From Verrucomicrobiales bacterium (GTDB lineage Bacteria; Verrucomicrobiota; Verrucomicrobiia; Verrucomicrobiales; DEV007): a stretch of 64,000 nucleotides of DNA. The notes under the pieces are model-generated. The model saw only the letters and a list, made by a program, of their open reading frames with translations. It was not told the DNA's origin and searched no databases. The stretch spans positions 79,479 through 143,478 of the forward strand of contig JARGNI010000011.1 of assembly GCA_029213195.1 (NCBI GenBank). The letters are read 5' to 3'. Of this stretch, positions 54,480 to 63,267 are shown in pieces. How positions within the stretch are numbered: position 1 is the first letter of the stretch; each line of letters starts with the position of its first letter. The position numbers and the translations under genes are program-made.

Positions 54480-56255
54480 ATGAGAAAATTTCTATTCACA
54501 TCCACACCACACCAGGGACAATTCTCACGCTTTGTCCATCGCCACTCACTGTCGCTCACTCTTGCAGCGGTTTTGGGAACCTCGTTCCTGCAGGCTGAGT
54601 CTCCTGAAGAAGAAAACACGATCGGTCGACGACTGGAGTCTTCCCCCCAGGCCTCGACCTTCATCCAGTTGTTGAAGGACACGGACAACAGCAAGAACCT
54701 GCTCTTCGATCCCAACCAGACACTGACCGTCTTCGTTCCCACGAACGCCGCTTTCGAAAAACTCGACGACGAAACCAAGAAGGCTCTCTTCGCTCCTGGC
54801 AACAAGCACTGGCGAGAGCGTGTCCTCGCCTATCACGCAGTCCACGGTGCTCGCGTCGATCGATACATCCTCGGAAAGATCGGACTGGTAGAAAATGGGG
54901 TCGGCCAATACCTACGAGTCGGAGAAGGGGAGAACGATTCTCTCACCATTGACGACGTAGCGATCAACGAAACCGACTTCATCTGTTCGAACGGCGTGGT
55001 CCACTTTATCGACGACGTGCTCGATCCTGTTGAGCCGGATCTCTTCGAAACTCTCGAGGCGGATGGCCGTTTCGGTATTTTCTCCCAACTCTTGAAGCGG
55101 AGCGGACTGACGAAGTTGCTGCAGAATCGTCACAAGAACTACACGGTCTTTGCCCCCACCGACGAAGCGTTCGCCACCCTGCCCAAGGGGACCATCGACC
55201 GCCTCATGGCACCCGAGAATCTCGACCTGCTCAACGAGGTCATCCTCGCCCACATCGTCGATGGAATCCAAACGGTCAGCAAGGTTCCGGGACTCAGTCC
55301 ACTGGGGACCGAAGGCATTGACGTCCGCAATCAATACCGACAGGAGCTCACCTTTCAGAAGCGCGGCGATCTTCTCACGATCGACGGAGTCGAAATGACG
55401 GAAACCGATCGAGTCGCTCGGAATGGAATCTACCATGTCATCTCTCGCCCCATCAGCGCGAAGCGCCAGAGCCTGATCACCACTCTCGAAGACGAAGGAA
55501 ACTACGGGATCTTTCTTGATCTGCTCAGCCAGGCAGGGCTGCTCGATCTCCTCGGACAATTCGGTGATCAAACAACGGTATTCGCTCCCGTTGATGAAGC
55601 CTTCACCTCGGACGAGAACAAGGAGTTGTTGGAAAAACTTCGCGAAGATGATTCCAAGGAGATCCTTCGCGGACTTCTTTTTCGACACCTCATCGATGGA
55701 CGAATCCCACTCACGAACGCCATCGCGTTTCAACGTTTCGATACCAACCTGAAAGCCCGAGTCGATGTCCTTCGCGAGGGAGACAAGAGGTGGGTGCAGG
55801 GAGTCGAGATCGTCGAGACCGACCTGCTCGCGAGAAACGGAATCGCCCACGGGATTCGCGGATTGATTCCTGCGACCATGGAACTTCCCGACTCGGATCA
55901 GGATACGGTGAGCTACCTCTCGTTCGTGGAAGAAACCCTCATCAAGGGCAGCGAGCTCGTCGATCGTCTCGAAATCGAAAAAGCCACCGACTACTATGCA
56001 GCACGCGGCTACGAGTTCCTGGCTCGCTACGGAGACACGCTCAACTCACGAAACGAAATCAATGCTTCCAAATTCCTCTCGGAACTCAAGGGTCGAAATC
56101 AGGCCTACGAATTCGCCCTGACCGCATGGCGTCAGCGCAATGGATTTCGCAACCTTCAGCGGGAACTGGAGAAAGTGCGTCGAACCGAGTTCGATCGCCG
56201 CATGATGCTCCCCCTGCAGAATGCCCAGGCTATGGCAACTCCGGTAGCGCCGTGA
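54480..56255 (+). CDS. Secreted three-domain fasciclin protein
   Basis: The ATG at 54480 is used; a GTG three codons upstream is possible. The ~591-aa protein has a long signal region (to about FLQAES) and three FAS1 domains: about 40-180 (LTVFVPTNAAFEKL, NGVVHFIDDVLDP), 185-330 ([25 protein letters not shown]) and 330-465 (TTVFAPVDEAFTSDE, NGIAHGIRGLIP). The C-terminal ~120 residues are helical and charged and match nothing known. It lies after the sigma/anti-sigma pair, separated by 194 bases, so it likely has its own promoter. A strong terminator follows. Confidence 0.92.
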   Translation: MRKFLFTSTPHQGQFSRFVHRHSLSLTLAAVLGTSFLQAESPEEENTIGRRLESSPQASTFIQLLKDTDNSKNLLFDPNQTLTVFVPTNAAFEKLDDETKKALFAPGNKHWRERVLAYHAVHGARVDRYILGKIGLVENGVGQYLRVGEGENDSLTIDDVAINETDFICSNGVVHFIDDVLDPVEPDLFETLEADGRFGIFSQLLKRSGLTKLLQNRHKNYTVFAPTDEAFATLPKGTIDRLMAPENLDLLNEVILAHIVDGIQTVSKVPGLSPLGTEGIDVRNQYRQELTFQKRGDLLTIDGVEMTETDRVARNGIYHVISRPISAKRQSLITTLEDEGNYGIFLDLLSQAGLLDLLGQFGDQTTVFAPVDEAFTSDENKELLEKLREDDSKEILRGLLFRHLIDGRIPLTNAIAFQRFDTNLKARVDVLREGDKRWVQGVEIVETDLLARNGIAHGIRGLIPATMELPDSDQDTVSYLSFVEETLIKGSELVDRLEIEKATDYYAARGYEFLARYGDTLNSRNEINASKFLSELKGRNQAYEFALTAWRQRNGFRNLQRELEKVRRTEFDRRMMLPLQNAQAMATPVAP

Positions 56256-56273
56256 TTCGCAGGAGCTTCGATG

Positions 56274-56306
56274 AAGCATCGGTTCCTCGGGGACCGGTGC
56301 TTTTTT
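56274..56306 (+). terminator. Strong terminator after the fasciclin gene
   Basis: AAGCATCGGT (56274-56283) pairs with ACCGGTGCTT (56293-56302) with one wobble and a 9-base loop, and the right arm runs into TTTTTT (56301-56306). It closes the fasciclin/sigma block just before the convergent peptidase gene. Confidence 0.88.
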
Positions 56307-56324
56307 CCAGGGACTTGCGTCGCC

Positions 56325-57866
56325 CTACTCCAGCCCCGAGTTCTCCTCGATGAACTTCGCGACATCGGCGTTCCACTCGGCATTCGATTTCTCGATCGTG
56401 TACATCATGTGCCCGCCCTCGTAGTAGGTGTATTCGATATTCTCCAGCAAACTGGAATCGATCGAGAGATGGTCGAGACTGTGCTCGATCGCGGAGAACG
56501 GCGTCGCGAGATCCTGGTAGCCACAGTTCACCATGACCTTGAGATTCGGGTTCTCCGACATCACCGAAGAGAGCTGGGAAATCACGTTGATAGGCTGCCC
56601 CACGAAGGCATCGCCGTAATCCCACGGACGAACCCGAGAGCTGAGAATTTCATAAACGAGGTCACTCTCGAACTCGAGATCGCGACGGACATAGTCATTC
56701 AAGGTGGCGGAAAACGGACCAAACACGGCGGCGTAACTCGGGTCGTAGCCCGGCGAGTTCCCCGCCAGGTTCCCATCCCGTCCCGTCACTCGAGCATCGA
56801 AGCGTCCGAGGACGAGTCCCTCCTCTCGCAACAATTCTTCTCTCAAGAAGCTGGCCGAGATCCGCAGGTCGTGCTTCTTCACCATTTCGACATCGATCCC
56901 GGTGAAACGACTCACCTGGGTGGCAACCGCCTCCCGAGTCACCTCATCGAGACGGGCTCCTTGCAGAAGCGCCGCTGCATAATCTCCCTTGGCAAACTCG
57001 GCGACCGCTTTGCGACGAGCTGCAGGGTCATCGAGCAGGTCATCGGAGAGTTTCTTGTGATAGGCAGCCGTCTCACAAAGAGCTGGAAGAAAGGTAACAT
57101 AGGCCAAGTCACTTCCCCACAAGGTATCGAAGCTGAGCACTCCGGAGACGAGAACGATCCCGTTGAGATACAATCCGAATTTGTCGTGCAAAGTATCCGC
57201 GAGACCCGCGGCGCGGAAGGCTCCGTAGCTCTCGCCCGCGAGAAACTTCGGAGAAAGCCAACGCCCGTTCCGAGTCGTGTAGAGTCGGATAAATTCCGCC
57301 ATCGAATCGAGATCTCCACGAAACCCGTGAAATTCGTTGGCCTTCTTCTCGTCCTGCGACCGGCTGTAACCCGTGCTGACCGGATCGATGAAGACGAGAT
57401 CGGCCACTTTCAGGATCGAGTGAGGGTTGTCCCCGAGTCGAAACGGAGGAGCCGGCATCATGCCATCCTCCGTCATCTGGACTCGCTTGGGGCCAAAGCC
57501 GCCGAGGTGCAGCCAGACCCCTGAGGATCCGGGACCGCCATTGAAACAGAAAACGATCGGGCGGATCTTGGGATCCTCGACGCCGTCTTTGGCGACCCCG
57601 TCTTTGGTGTAGGCGACATAGAACATCGAAGCCTTGGGCTCCTTCTCCCGCTTCGCGATCACCATCGTCCCGGCCGTGGCCGAGTACTGGATCTCCTCGC
57701 CGCCGAACGTCCCAGTGTGCTGCGTCACCGACTCATTCTCTTCGGCCGGCTCGGATTTCTCTTCCGCTTTCTCTTTCTCGCCCCCCTCGTCTTTCTTCTC
57801 CTCATCGGCGATGAGGGAAGAGGTTGCCAAAAGAAGACCGAGAAGGAAGGGGGACCAGAATTTCAT
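56325..57866 (-). CDS. Secreted S10 serine carboxypeptidase-like protein
   Basis: A 513-aa protein with a signal peptide (1-20) and then an acidic low-complexity stretch rich in Glu and Lys (21-46). The S10 fold follows with PIVFCFNGGPGSSG (oxyanion region), nucleophile GESYG (S213), Asp in GYQDLATPF and His in YEGGHMMYT. It would cut C-terminal residues from peptides in the periplasm. It is downstream of the second ECF sigma operon on the same strand, 20 bases after the 517-aa gene, and is probably part of it. Confidence 0.9.
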   Translation of the reverse strand: MKFWSPFLLGLLLATSSLIADEEKKDEGGEKEKAEEKSEPAEENESVTQHTGTFGGEEIQYSATAGTMVIAKREKEPKASMFYVAYTKDGVAKDGVEDPKIRPIVFCFNGGPGSSGVWLHLGGFGPKRVQMTEDGMMPAPPFRLGDNPHSILKVADLVFIDPVSTGYSRSQDEKKANEFHGFRGDLDSMAEFIRLYTTRNGRWLSPKFLAGESYGAFRAAGLADTLHDKFGLYLNGIVLVSGVLSFDTLWGSDLAYVTFLPALCETAAYHKKLSDDLLDDPAARRKAVAEFAKGDYAAALLQGARLDEVTREAVATQVSRFTGIDVEMVKKHDLRISASFLREELLREEGLVLGRFDARVTGRDGNLAGNSPGYDPSYAAVFGPFSATLNDYVRRDLEFESDLVYEILSSRVRPWDYGDAFVGQPINVISQLSSVMSENPNLKVMVNCGYQDLATPFSAIEHSLDHLSIDSSLLENIEYTYYEGGHMMYTIEKSNAEWNADVAKFIEENSGLE

Positions 57867-57886
57867 GTGGTCGAAAGCTAAACGGC

Positions 57887-59440
57887 TTACTCCTCCTCTG
57901 GCAAGTCCTCGAAAGCTTCAAAACCCCAGACGAGGTCGCCCCGTTTCCGATCCACACGACTCGAAGATTGATTTCGAAAAACGACCGCACCCTCATCTTC
58001 CTTTCGATTCTGTCCTACGGAAAAGAGGGTATATCTCTCTCCATCACGACGATACTGGATGGGGTCACCGGATGGGGAAAATCGATCCACTGGAATTTTC
58101 TCTTCATACTCGGGAACCAGGGAATCCAAGGACTCCGGGTATTGCCCATTTCTCTCCCGATACAACTCGAGGGCACAGGACAGATCCGCCATCTCCGTAG
58201 CCACTGCGGCCTCGAAAGTACGCTTTATGATCCCGGAGCTCGCAGGAACCATGATCCCGGCCATAAACCTTCGTGGCGCCGGGAAACTCCCCCATCGGAG
58301 TTCATTCACCAGTTCCTCTTCTTTCCCTGCCTCGGCAATTTCACCCCGGCTCAGAGGATCCAACCCGGTTTCAAAAATCCATTCCGCAGCGAAGGCCTTG
58401 TTGTGATCCCAGATACCATTGGGAAGCAGGTTGAAGACGACGTTTCCTCCTGATCCATCTCCGGCCAACCCGTCGATGGCGGCCGCCGCCTCTCCCGAAT
58501 TCAGCGCCTTCAAATAATCCATGCCTCCGATGATGAAGACACAGAGTTCGAAATTCATCGCTCTTTCGACACTTGCGAGAATGGCTTCCGGCTCACCCTC
58601 CAGCCTGCCTCGGATCAACGCCAGGCTCTCTCCGGACCACAGGTTGCGCTCCAGCCCATGCCAGATCACGGAGAGCTCGATCTGGTGACAAGCGACTCCA
58701 ACGAGGTGGGAAACGAGATTCGGCTGCGTGGAGGCCAATTCTCCAATCTGCATGAGGGTGTGCAATGCCCTGCGAGCATTCTCCTCATTCCCTGCCTCCA
58801 GTTCCACACTGGCTCTCAGGCCGTAGAATTTCGCCAGATTCATGAAGTCGCTGACATAGGGCATGGCCATACTGATTTGATCGATGAAGGTTTCTCCCAT
58901 CGTGAAAGGATAAAACGAATGAGGACGCTGCGCGGCAAGATCCAGCTTGGCCATCACCTCATCGTGTTGAGCGAACCAAGCGAGGACATCCTCTGCTGAC
59001 TGCCCCGGCAACTCCAACTGCTCTGCGATATAGGGAAGGTTCAGCCTTCTGCGGCTCTGCCAAGTGGCCAACGAAGCTTTCCTTCCGACATCGCTGGGAA
59101 TCGCCAACTTCTGAACTTTCTCGACCGTCTCGGAATCATCGTAAACGATTTCCCCCTCATCGTCCGTCTCGAATTGGCTGAGAGAAATCAACAGCGGATG
59201 GGCCCCGAAATTTTCTTCTGCCGGCGGCGCTTCTTCGATCATTTTCTTTGGATCCAGCTCGACCCCTGCTTCGATCAACCTGGCTTCGACGCGGGCCCAC
59301 TCCCGAGCCCCACTCCAGTTTTCGTGGACCACGACAAACACCAGCAGGGTGAAAAGCAACGCAATCAGGATGGCGATGACCTTGAAGACCCGCACAGCCA
59401 AAGAGTTTCGCGGGGGTGAGTTTTCAGATTCTGTTGTCAT
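57887..59440 (-). CDS. Membrane-anchored protein with pseudopilin-like C-terminus
   Basis: The start MTTESENSPPRN (59440) is chosen because it is 14 bases after the upstream gene and just precedes the single TM (about 14-40). The 517-aa protein is otherwise helical, and its C-terminal ~90 residues (LSCALELYRERNGQYPESLDSLVPEY...PVDRFSPSGDPIQYRRDGERYTLFSVG) look like the conserved end of type II secretion pseudopilin GspG. Such long proteins recur in PVC genomes without known role. It is the third gene after an ECF sigma factor and may be its target or co-regulator. Confidence 0.65.
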   Translation of the reverse strand: MTTESENSPPRNSLAVRVFKVIAILIALLFTLLVFVVVHENWSGAREWARVEARLIEAGVELDPKKMIEEAPPAEENFGAHPLLISLSQFETDDEGEIVYDDSETVEKVQKLAIPSDVGRKASLATWQSRRRLNLPYIAEQLELPGQSAEDVLAWFAQHDEVMAKLDLAAQRPHSFYPFTMGETFIDQISMAMPYVSDFMNLAKFYGLRASVELEAGNEENARRALHTLMQIGELASTQPNLVSHLVGVACHQIELSVIWHGLERNLWSGESLALIRGRLEGEPEAILASVERAMNFELCVFIIGGMDYLKALNSGEAAAAIDGLAGDGSGGNVVFNLLPNGIWDHNKAFAAEWIFETGLDPLSRGEIAEAGKEEELVNELRWGSFPAPRRFMAGIMVPASSGIIKRTFEAAVATEMADLSCALELYRERNGQYPESLDSLVPEYEEKIPVDRFSPSGDPIQYRRDGERYTLFSVGQNRKEDEGAVVFRNQSSSRVDRKRGDLVWGFEAFEDLPEEE

Positions 59441-59453
59441 AAAGTATGTGCGA

Positions 59454-59762
59454 TCAGTAGGAATTTTGCGCGAAGGGAAAACGGGCGGCGAGAAGGTGAA
59501 CTTGCTCTTCCTCGATTCCGAAACGATCGGCGAGCTCAGCTGTCCCCGGACTCGCCGGGGTCGAGAGATGCATCCCGGCGATCGCAATCCAGCAGGCGGC
59601 AATAGCACCCCAGGCCAGCTTGGAGACCATTCCCCCGAATCGAGGACGGGAAATCTCCGGCACGGCCGCTTCGGCAATCGCCGAATCGATGAGGTCGTCT
59701 TTCCACTCGGGGGGAAGGGATTCCCGTTTCATATCTGCCAAAGTTTCTTCAAAAGTGCTCAT
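59454..59762 (-). CDS. Small membrane protein, putative anti-sigma factor
   Basis: The ATG at 59762 (MSTFEETLADMKRE) is preferred over a TTG at 59780 next to the sigma stop. The 102-aa product has an acidic N-terminal helix (about 1-40), a single TM at about 48-66 (VSKLAWGAIAACWIAIAGM) and a short periplasmic tail. Size, topology and position right after an ECF sigma factor gene suggest an anti-sigma factor, but no known anti-sigma domain is visible. Confidence 0.55.
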   Translation of the reverse strand: MSTFEETLADMKRESLPPEWKDDLIDSAIAEAAVPEISRPRFGGMVSKLAWGAIAACWIAIAGMHLSTPASPGTAELADRFGIEEEQVHLLAARFPFAQNSY

Positions 59763-59782
59763 CAGTTCGTTTATGAACAAAG

Positions 59783-60283
59783 TTAGTTGTAAAGGGGCTG
59801 CAGAGTCTCCTGCAGCTTGGAAAGTCCGTAGCGGTATCGGCTCGAAGCCGTGTTGGACGAGATATCAAGCACCTCTCCGATCTCGTTAAAAGTCAGCGAA
59901 TCCCACAACTTGAGCTGAACGACGAGACGCTGCTCGTTGGGCAGGGTGGCGAGGGATTTCTCGAGAGAGTTTCTCATCATCTCCCGATCAGGGTCGATCT
60001 GCGGGAGGAATTCACGCGGCATTTCCTCGGCGATGCGATCCCGCTGACGCTGACGCGCTCCATTGCGCCGACTCCAGTCCACTCCCACCCGGTAGGCAAT
60101 CCGCAACAAATAGGCCCTCTCGTTCTCGATCGCAGCAACGGAGTCGACCCCCTTGGCGATCTTGACGAGCCAATCCTGGAGCAGATCCCTCACGTCGGAC
60201 TCACAGGAGGCAAACCGACGGAAGAGAGCGGCCGCACAGCTCGCATGCTCATCGTAAATTCGTTCCAGTTCTTCGCGTTGCAT
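59783..60283 (-). CDS. ECF sigma factor
   Basis: A 166-aa ECF sigma-70 factor. Region 2: [36 protein letters not shown] and [25 protein letters not shown]; region 4: [46 protein letters not shown]. It heads a leftward operon with a small TM protein, the 517-aa membrane protein and possibly the S10 peptidase. It is divergent from nuoB; the shared 180-base region carries a CRP-type palindrome. It is only distantly similar to the ECF factor at 52949, so the two belong to different groups. Confidence 0.9.
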   Translation of the reverse strand: MQREELERIYDEHASCAAALFRRFASCESDVRDLLQDWLVKIAKGVDSVAAIENERAYLLRIAYRVGVDWSRRNGARQRQRDRIAEEMPREFLPQIDPDREMMRNSLEKSLATLPNEQRLVVQLKLWDSLTFNEIGEVLDISSNTASSRYRYGLSKLQETLQPLYN

Positions 60284-60390
60284 TCAGATAATGAGGTCTT
60301 CAGAATAGCAGACGCAGCCAGCGAAAGCTCTCGTCTAATTTTTGTTCTCTTTCTTCACTCTGCCCCCCCAAACCCCTGTCCCCCGGGGCT

Positions 60391-60406
60391 TGTGAAAAAT
60401 TTCACA
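60391..60406. promoter_or_regulatory. Perfect CRP-type site TGTGA-N6-TCACA
   Basis: TGTGAAAAATTTCACA has the exact half-sites and 6-base spacing of the CRP consensus. It lies 58 bases before nuoB and 108 bases before the divergent ECF sigma factor gene, a placement that could control either. No CRP/FNR regulator is in the window, but a cyclase gene is at 39336. Confidence 0.5.
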
Positions 60407-60463
60407 AACGGGTTGCTCAGGGGGGTGGCGGACGTAACATCTCTTGGAAACAGCCGAAGTCCC

Positions 60464-61003
60464 ATGTCTGAAGAGATCACATCCGAAAGGATTCAACAGC
60501 ACGCTGCCTACGACTCGAAGGTCGAAGGAAACATCATTTTCACCCAGGTCGATACCGCCATCAACTGGATGCGGAAAAACTCGCTCTGGCCGATGCCGAT
60601 GGGTCTCGCCTGTTGTGCCATCGAACTGATGGGCTCTGCGTCCTCTCGTTTCGACATCGCCCGCTTCGGTGCCGAGGTCATGCGATTCTCTCCTCGCCAG
60701 GCCGATGTCATGATCGTCGCTGGCACGGTAACCTACAAGATGGCTCTCGCCGTCAAGCGGGTCTGGGACCAGATGCCCGAGCCCAAGTGGTGCATCGCGA
60801 TGGGAGCCTGTGCTTCCTCCGGCGGCATGTATCGCAGCTACGCCGTTCTCCAGGGAATCGACAATCTCATCCCCGTCGACGTCTACGTGTCGGGATGCCC
60901 TCCGCGCCCCGAGGCCCTTCTCGAAGGTCTCATGAAACTCCAGGACAAAATTGCCGACTCCGAGTCTGGCAAAGAGCAATTCCAGGCAGAAAAGACTGCC
61001 TGA
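60464..61003 (+). CDS. nuoB: NADH dehydrogenase (complex I) subunit B
   Basis: The start at 60464 (MSEEITSER) fits the family; the frame upstream is not coding. The 179-aa protein carries the N2 4Fe-4S cluster of complex I, with ligands C50 and C51 ([12 protein letters not shown]), C116 (MGACASSGG) and C145 (VSGCPPRPE). It sits in the peripheral arm and passes electrons to quinone. nuoA is not upstream: the neighbour is a divergent sigma factor. nuoC follows after 21 bases. Confidence 0.96.
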   Translation: MSEEITSERIQQHAAYDSKVEGNIIFTQVDTAINWMRKNSLWPMPMGLACCAIELMGSASSRFDIARFGAEVMRFSPRQADVMIVAGTVTYKMALAVKRVWDQMPEPKWCIAMGACASSGGMYRSYAVLQGIDNLIPVDVYVSGCPPRPEALLEGLMKLQDKIADSESGKEQFQAEKTA

Positions 61004-61024
61004 TCCCATCTTTCCCTCTCTCGT

Positions 61025-61597
61025 ATGAGCGAAAAATCGATTTCCACCCTCCAGGACCGCTTTGGCGAGTCCGTTCTCGACACCGTTGAATTTCGCGGGG
61101 AACACACCCTCGTCGTCAAGGCAGCCGATGCAAAGACGATCCTGGCCTACTGCCGCGACGAGCTCGCTTTCGACTACCTCGTCGACATCAGCAGTCTCGA
61201 CAACTTCGGGGAAGAGCCTCGCTGGACCATGGTCTACGAACTCTACACGATGGCCAACGGCGCCAACGAGCATCTCCGGATCAAATTTGATCTCAACGAA
61301 AGCGAGAAAGCGGATTCCGTATCCGATGTCTGGAAAACGGCCGCCTGGCACGAGCGCGAGATCTACGACATGATGGGGATCGAGTTCAACGGGCTCGAAG
61401 ACCACCGACGTATCCTCATGTGGGAAGGCTACCCCTATTTCCCTCTGAGAAAGGATTTCCCGCTCGCCGGTCGTCCCAGCGAAATGCCCGATGTGGCGTT
61501 CACCGACAAGGCTCCGCTCGAAGGCGGTCCTTTCGTGACTTCGCCGACTTCGGCAAGCACGGTGCATCGCGAGCCACGCTCGCGGGAAATCGATTGA
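61025..61597 (+). CDS. nuoC: NADH dehydrogenase (complex I) subunit C
   Basis: A 190-aa peripheral-arm subunit of complex I. The 30-kDa-subunit signature is clear: AWHEREIYDMMGIEFNG followed by HRRILMWEGYPYFPLRKDFPL. Residues 1-110 hold the alpha/beta domain (FDYLVDISSLDNFGEEPRW). It partners NuoB and NuoD around the quinone site. nuoD does not follow; the next gene is a small membrane protein, so the remaining nuo genes must be elsewhere. Confidence 0.95.
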   Translation: MSEKSISTLQDRFGESVLDTVEFRGEHTLVVKAADAKTILAYCRDELAFDYLVDISSLDNFGEEPRWTMVYELYTMANGANEHLRIKFDLNESEKADSVSDVWKTAAWHEREIYDMMGIEFNGLEDHRRILMWEGYPYFPLRKDFPLAGRPSEMPDVAFTDKAPLEGGPFVTSPTSASTVHREPRSREID

Positions 61598-61627
61598 TCC
61601 CTGGCCGTGCCCGGCGCAGATTTGGCC

Positions 61628-62077
61628 ATGCCCGAATGGCTCATCGATGCCTGGTCCTACATCAAGGACCGCGAAACTCTCTTTGCCTGGATTGGAGGCA
61701 CGTCGCTCTTCATCCTCGTGGGAAGCGCGATTGCCGTGCCGATCATCATTCGCCGTATGCCGTATGACTACTTCCTCGAAGACAGCGAGGGCGCAGAAGA
61801 GATCCGGGAGCAGCATCCGGCCTTGCGCGTCACTTTTCTCATTCTGAAAAACCTGATCGGTGGAGTTCTCTTTCTCGGAGGGATCCTCATGCTCCTGACA
61901 CCGGGCCAGGGCATTCTCACCATCGTCATCGGCCTCATGCTCATGAATTTCCCCGGCAAACGTCGCTTCGAGATCTGGCTGATCAGCATCAGGCCCATCA
62001 ACCGAGGGATCCAGTGGATACGAGAGAGAGCCGGCAAACGTCCTCTCGAATTGCCCGAGTCGGAGCCGATTTCTTGA
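61628..62077 (+). CDS. PGPGW-family small membrane protein
   Basis: The ATG at 61628 (MPEWLIDAWSYIK) is the likely start; a GTG at 61607 is possible. The 149-aa protein has TM segments at about 17-42 and 70-112, with a LLTPGQGILTIVIGLMLMNFPGKRRFE stretch that matches the PGPGW motif family of putative transmembrane proteins (here PGQG). Charged cytoplasmic loop and C-terminus. Function is unknown. It follows nuoC by 30 bases and may be cotranscribed. Confidence 0.72.
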   Translation: MPEWLIDAWSYIKDRETLFAWIGGTSLFILVGSAIAVPIIIRRMPYDYFLEDSEGAEEIREQHPALRVTFLILKNLIGGVLFLGGILMLLTPGQGILTIVIGLMLMNFPGKRRFEIWLISIRPINRGIQWIRERAGKRPLELPESEPIS

Positions 62078-62146
62078 TCGTAATCACCGAAGCCGATACG
62101 AATTTCGATTTGTGATTTTCGGATCGGCGTTCTTATTGCGCAAAAC

Positions 62147-63226
62147 ATGAGCGATCACATCCGACTCCACATCCCGGGACCTGTTGAGGTCTCGCCCGGC
62201 ACCTACGAAGCAATGGCCCGACCGATGATCGGTCACCGCTCCAAGGACTTCGTGGCTCTTTACGATTCTGTCCATTCCCGCCTCCAGGAGCTGATGGGCA
62301 CCCAACAGCCCGTCTTTCTTTCCACCTCCTCCGCCTGGGGCGTCATGGAGGGAGCGATTCGCAACCTGGTAAAGAAAAAGGTTCTCTGCTGCTGCTCGGG
62401 AGCATTTTCCGACAAATGGGTCGATGTGGCTCGTCGCTGCGGCAAAGACGCGGAAGCCCTCCAGTATGACTGGGGTGTTCCCGTCGATCCTGCCGATGTC
62501 GACGCCAAGCTCGCAACAGGCGAGTTCGATACCGTCACCTTCATCCACAACGAAACTTCGACCGGGGTCATGAATCCTCTCGCCGAGGTTGCAGCCGTCG
62601 TTCGCAAGCACGACGATGTCTGTCTCGTCACCGATACGGTTTCCAGCTTCTCCGTTGTTCCGATCGAGTTCGACAAGCTCGGGATCGATGTCCTTCTCAC
62701 CGGAAGCCAGAAAGCGCTCGCCCTTCCTCCCGGGCTCGGGCTCTTCACCGTCTCCGATCGTGCCTTCGAACGGGCCGCCTCGATCGATGATCGCGGATAC
62801 TACTTCGACTTCCACGAGTTCAAAAAGAACCAGGAAAAGTCGATGACTCCGAGCACCCCATGTATCGCGACGATCTACGGTCTCGAGCACCAGCTCGACG
62901 TCATATTCGAAGAAGGAATCGAGAACCGTTTCGCTCGCCACGAGAAGCTCAACAACATCGTTCACGACTGGGTTCGGGCGAACGGATTCGAATTCTTCGC
63001 TCCCGAAGGATTCCGCTCGAAGTCGCTGACCTGTATCCAGAACAACAAGGACATCGACGTCGCCAAGCTTGGCCAGATCATGCGCGAAGAACACTCGATG
63101 CAGATCGATGGCGGCTATGGCAAGATCAAGGGCTCGACCTTCCGTCTTTCCAACATGGGGGACGAAACCGAGGAAACGATCGGCAATCTCCTCGCCGCGC
63201 TCGATGACTCGCTGACGAAGCTGTAA
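62147..63226 (+). CDS. Class V aminotransferase (serine/alanine-glyoxylate type)
   Basis: A 359-aa PLP enzyme of the SerC/AGT family. It opens with the family motif LHIPGPVEVSPGTYEAM, has STSSAWGVMEGA, the cofactor Asp in VTDTVSS (D163) and the PLP lysine K189 in TGSQKALALPPGLG. Likely reactions are alanine- or serine-glyoxylate transamination; a role in serine metabolism is also possible. A run of three Cys (81-83, CCCSG) is unusual. It is followed 41 bases later by trpF. Confidence 0.9.
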   Translation: MSDHIRLHIPGPVEVSPGTYEAMARPMIGHRSKDFVALYDSVHSRLQELMGTQQPVFLSTSSAWGVMEGAIRNLVKKKVLCCCSGAFSDKWVDVARRCGKDAEALQYDWGVPVDPADVDAKLATGEFDTVTFIHNETSTGVMNPLAEVAAVVRKHDDVCLVTDTVSSFSVVPIEFDKLGIDVLLTGSQKALALPPGLGLFTVSDRAFERAASIDDRGYYFDFHEFKKNQEKSMTPSTPCIATIYGLEHQLDVIFEEGIENRFARHEKLNNIVHDWVRANGFEFFAPEGFRSKSLTCIQNNKDIDVAKLGQIMREEHSMQIDGGYGKIKGSTFRLSNMGDETEETIGNLLAALDDSLTKL

Positions 63227-63267
63227 GCTTCCCCCAACTCAAACGCCCTTTCGAGGGTCGCTCTCTC

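Noticed and set aside
60335..61816. 493-codon frame antisense to nuoB and nuoC
   Set aside because: Shadow of two well-recognised complex I genes; no domain seen.
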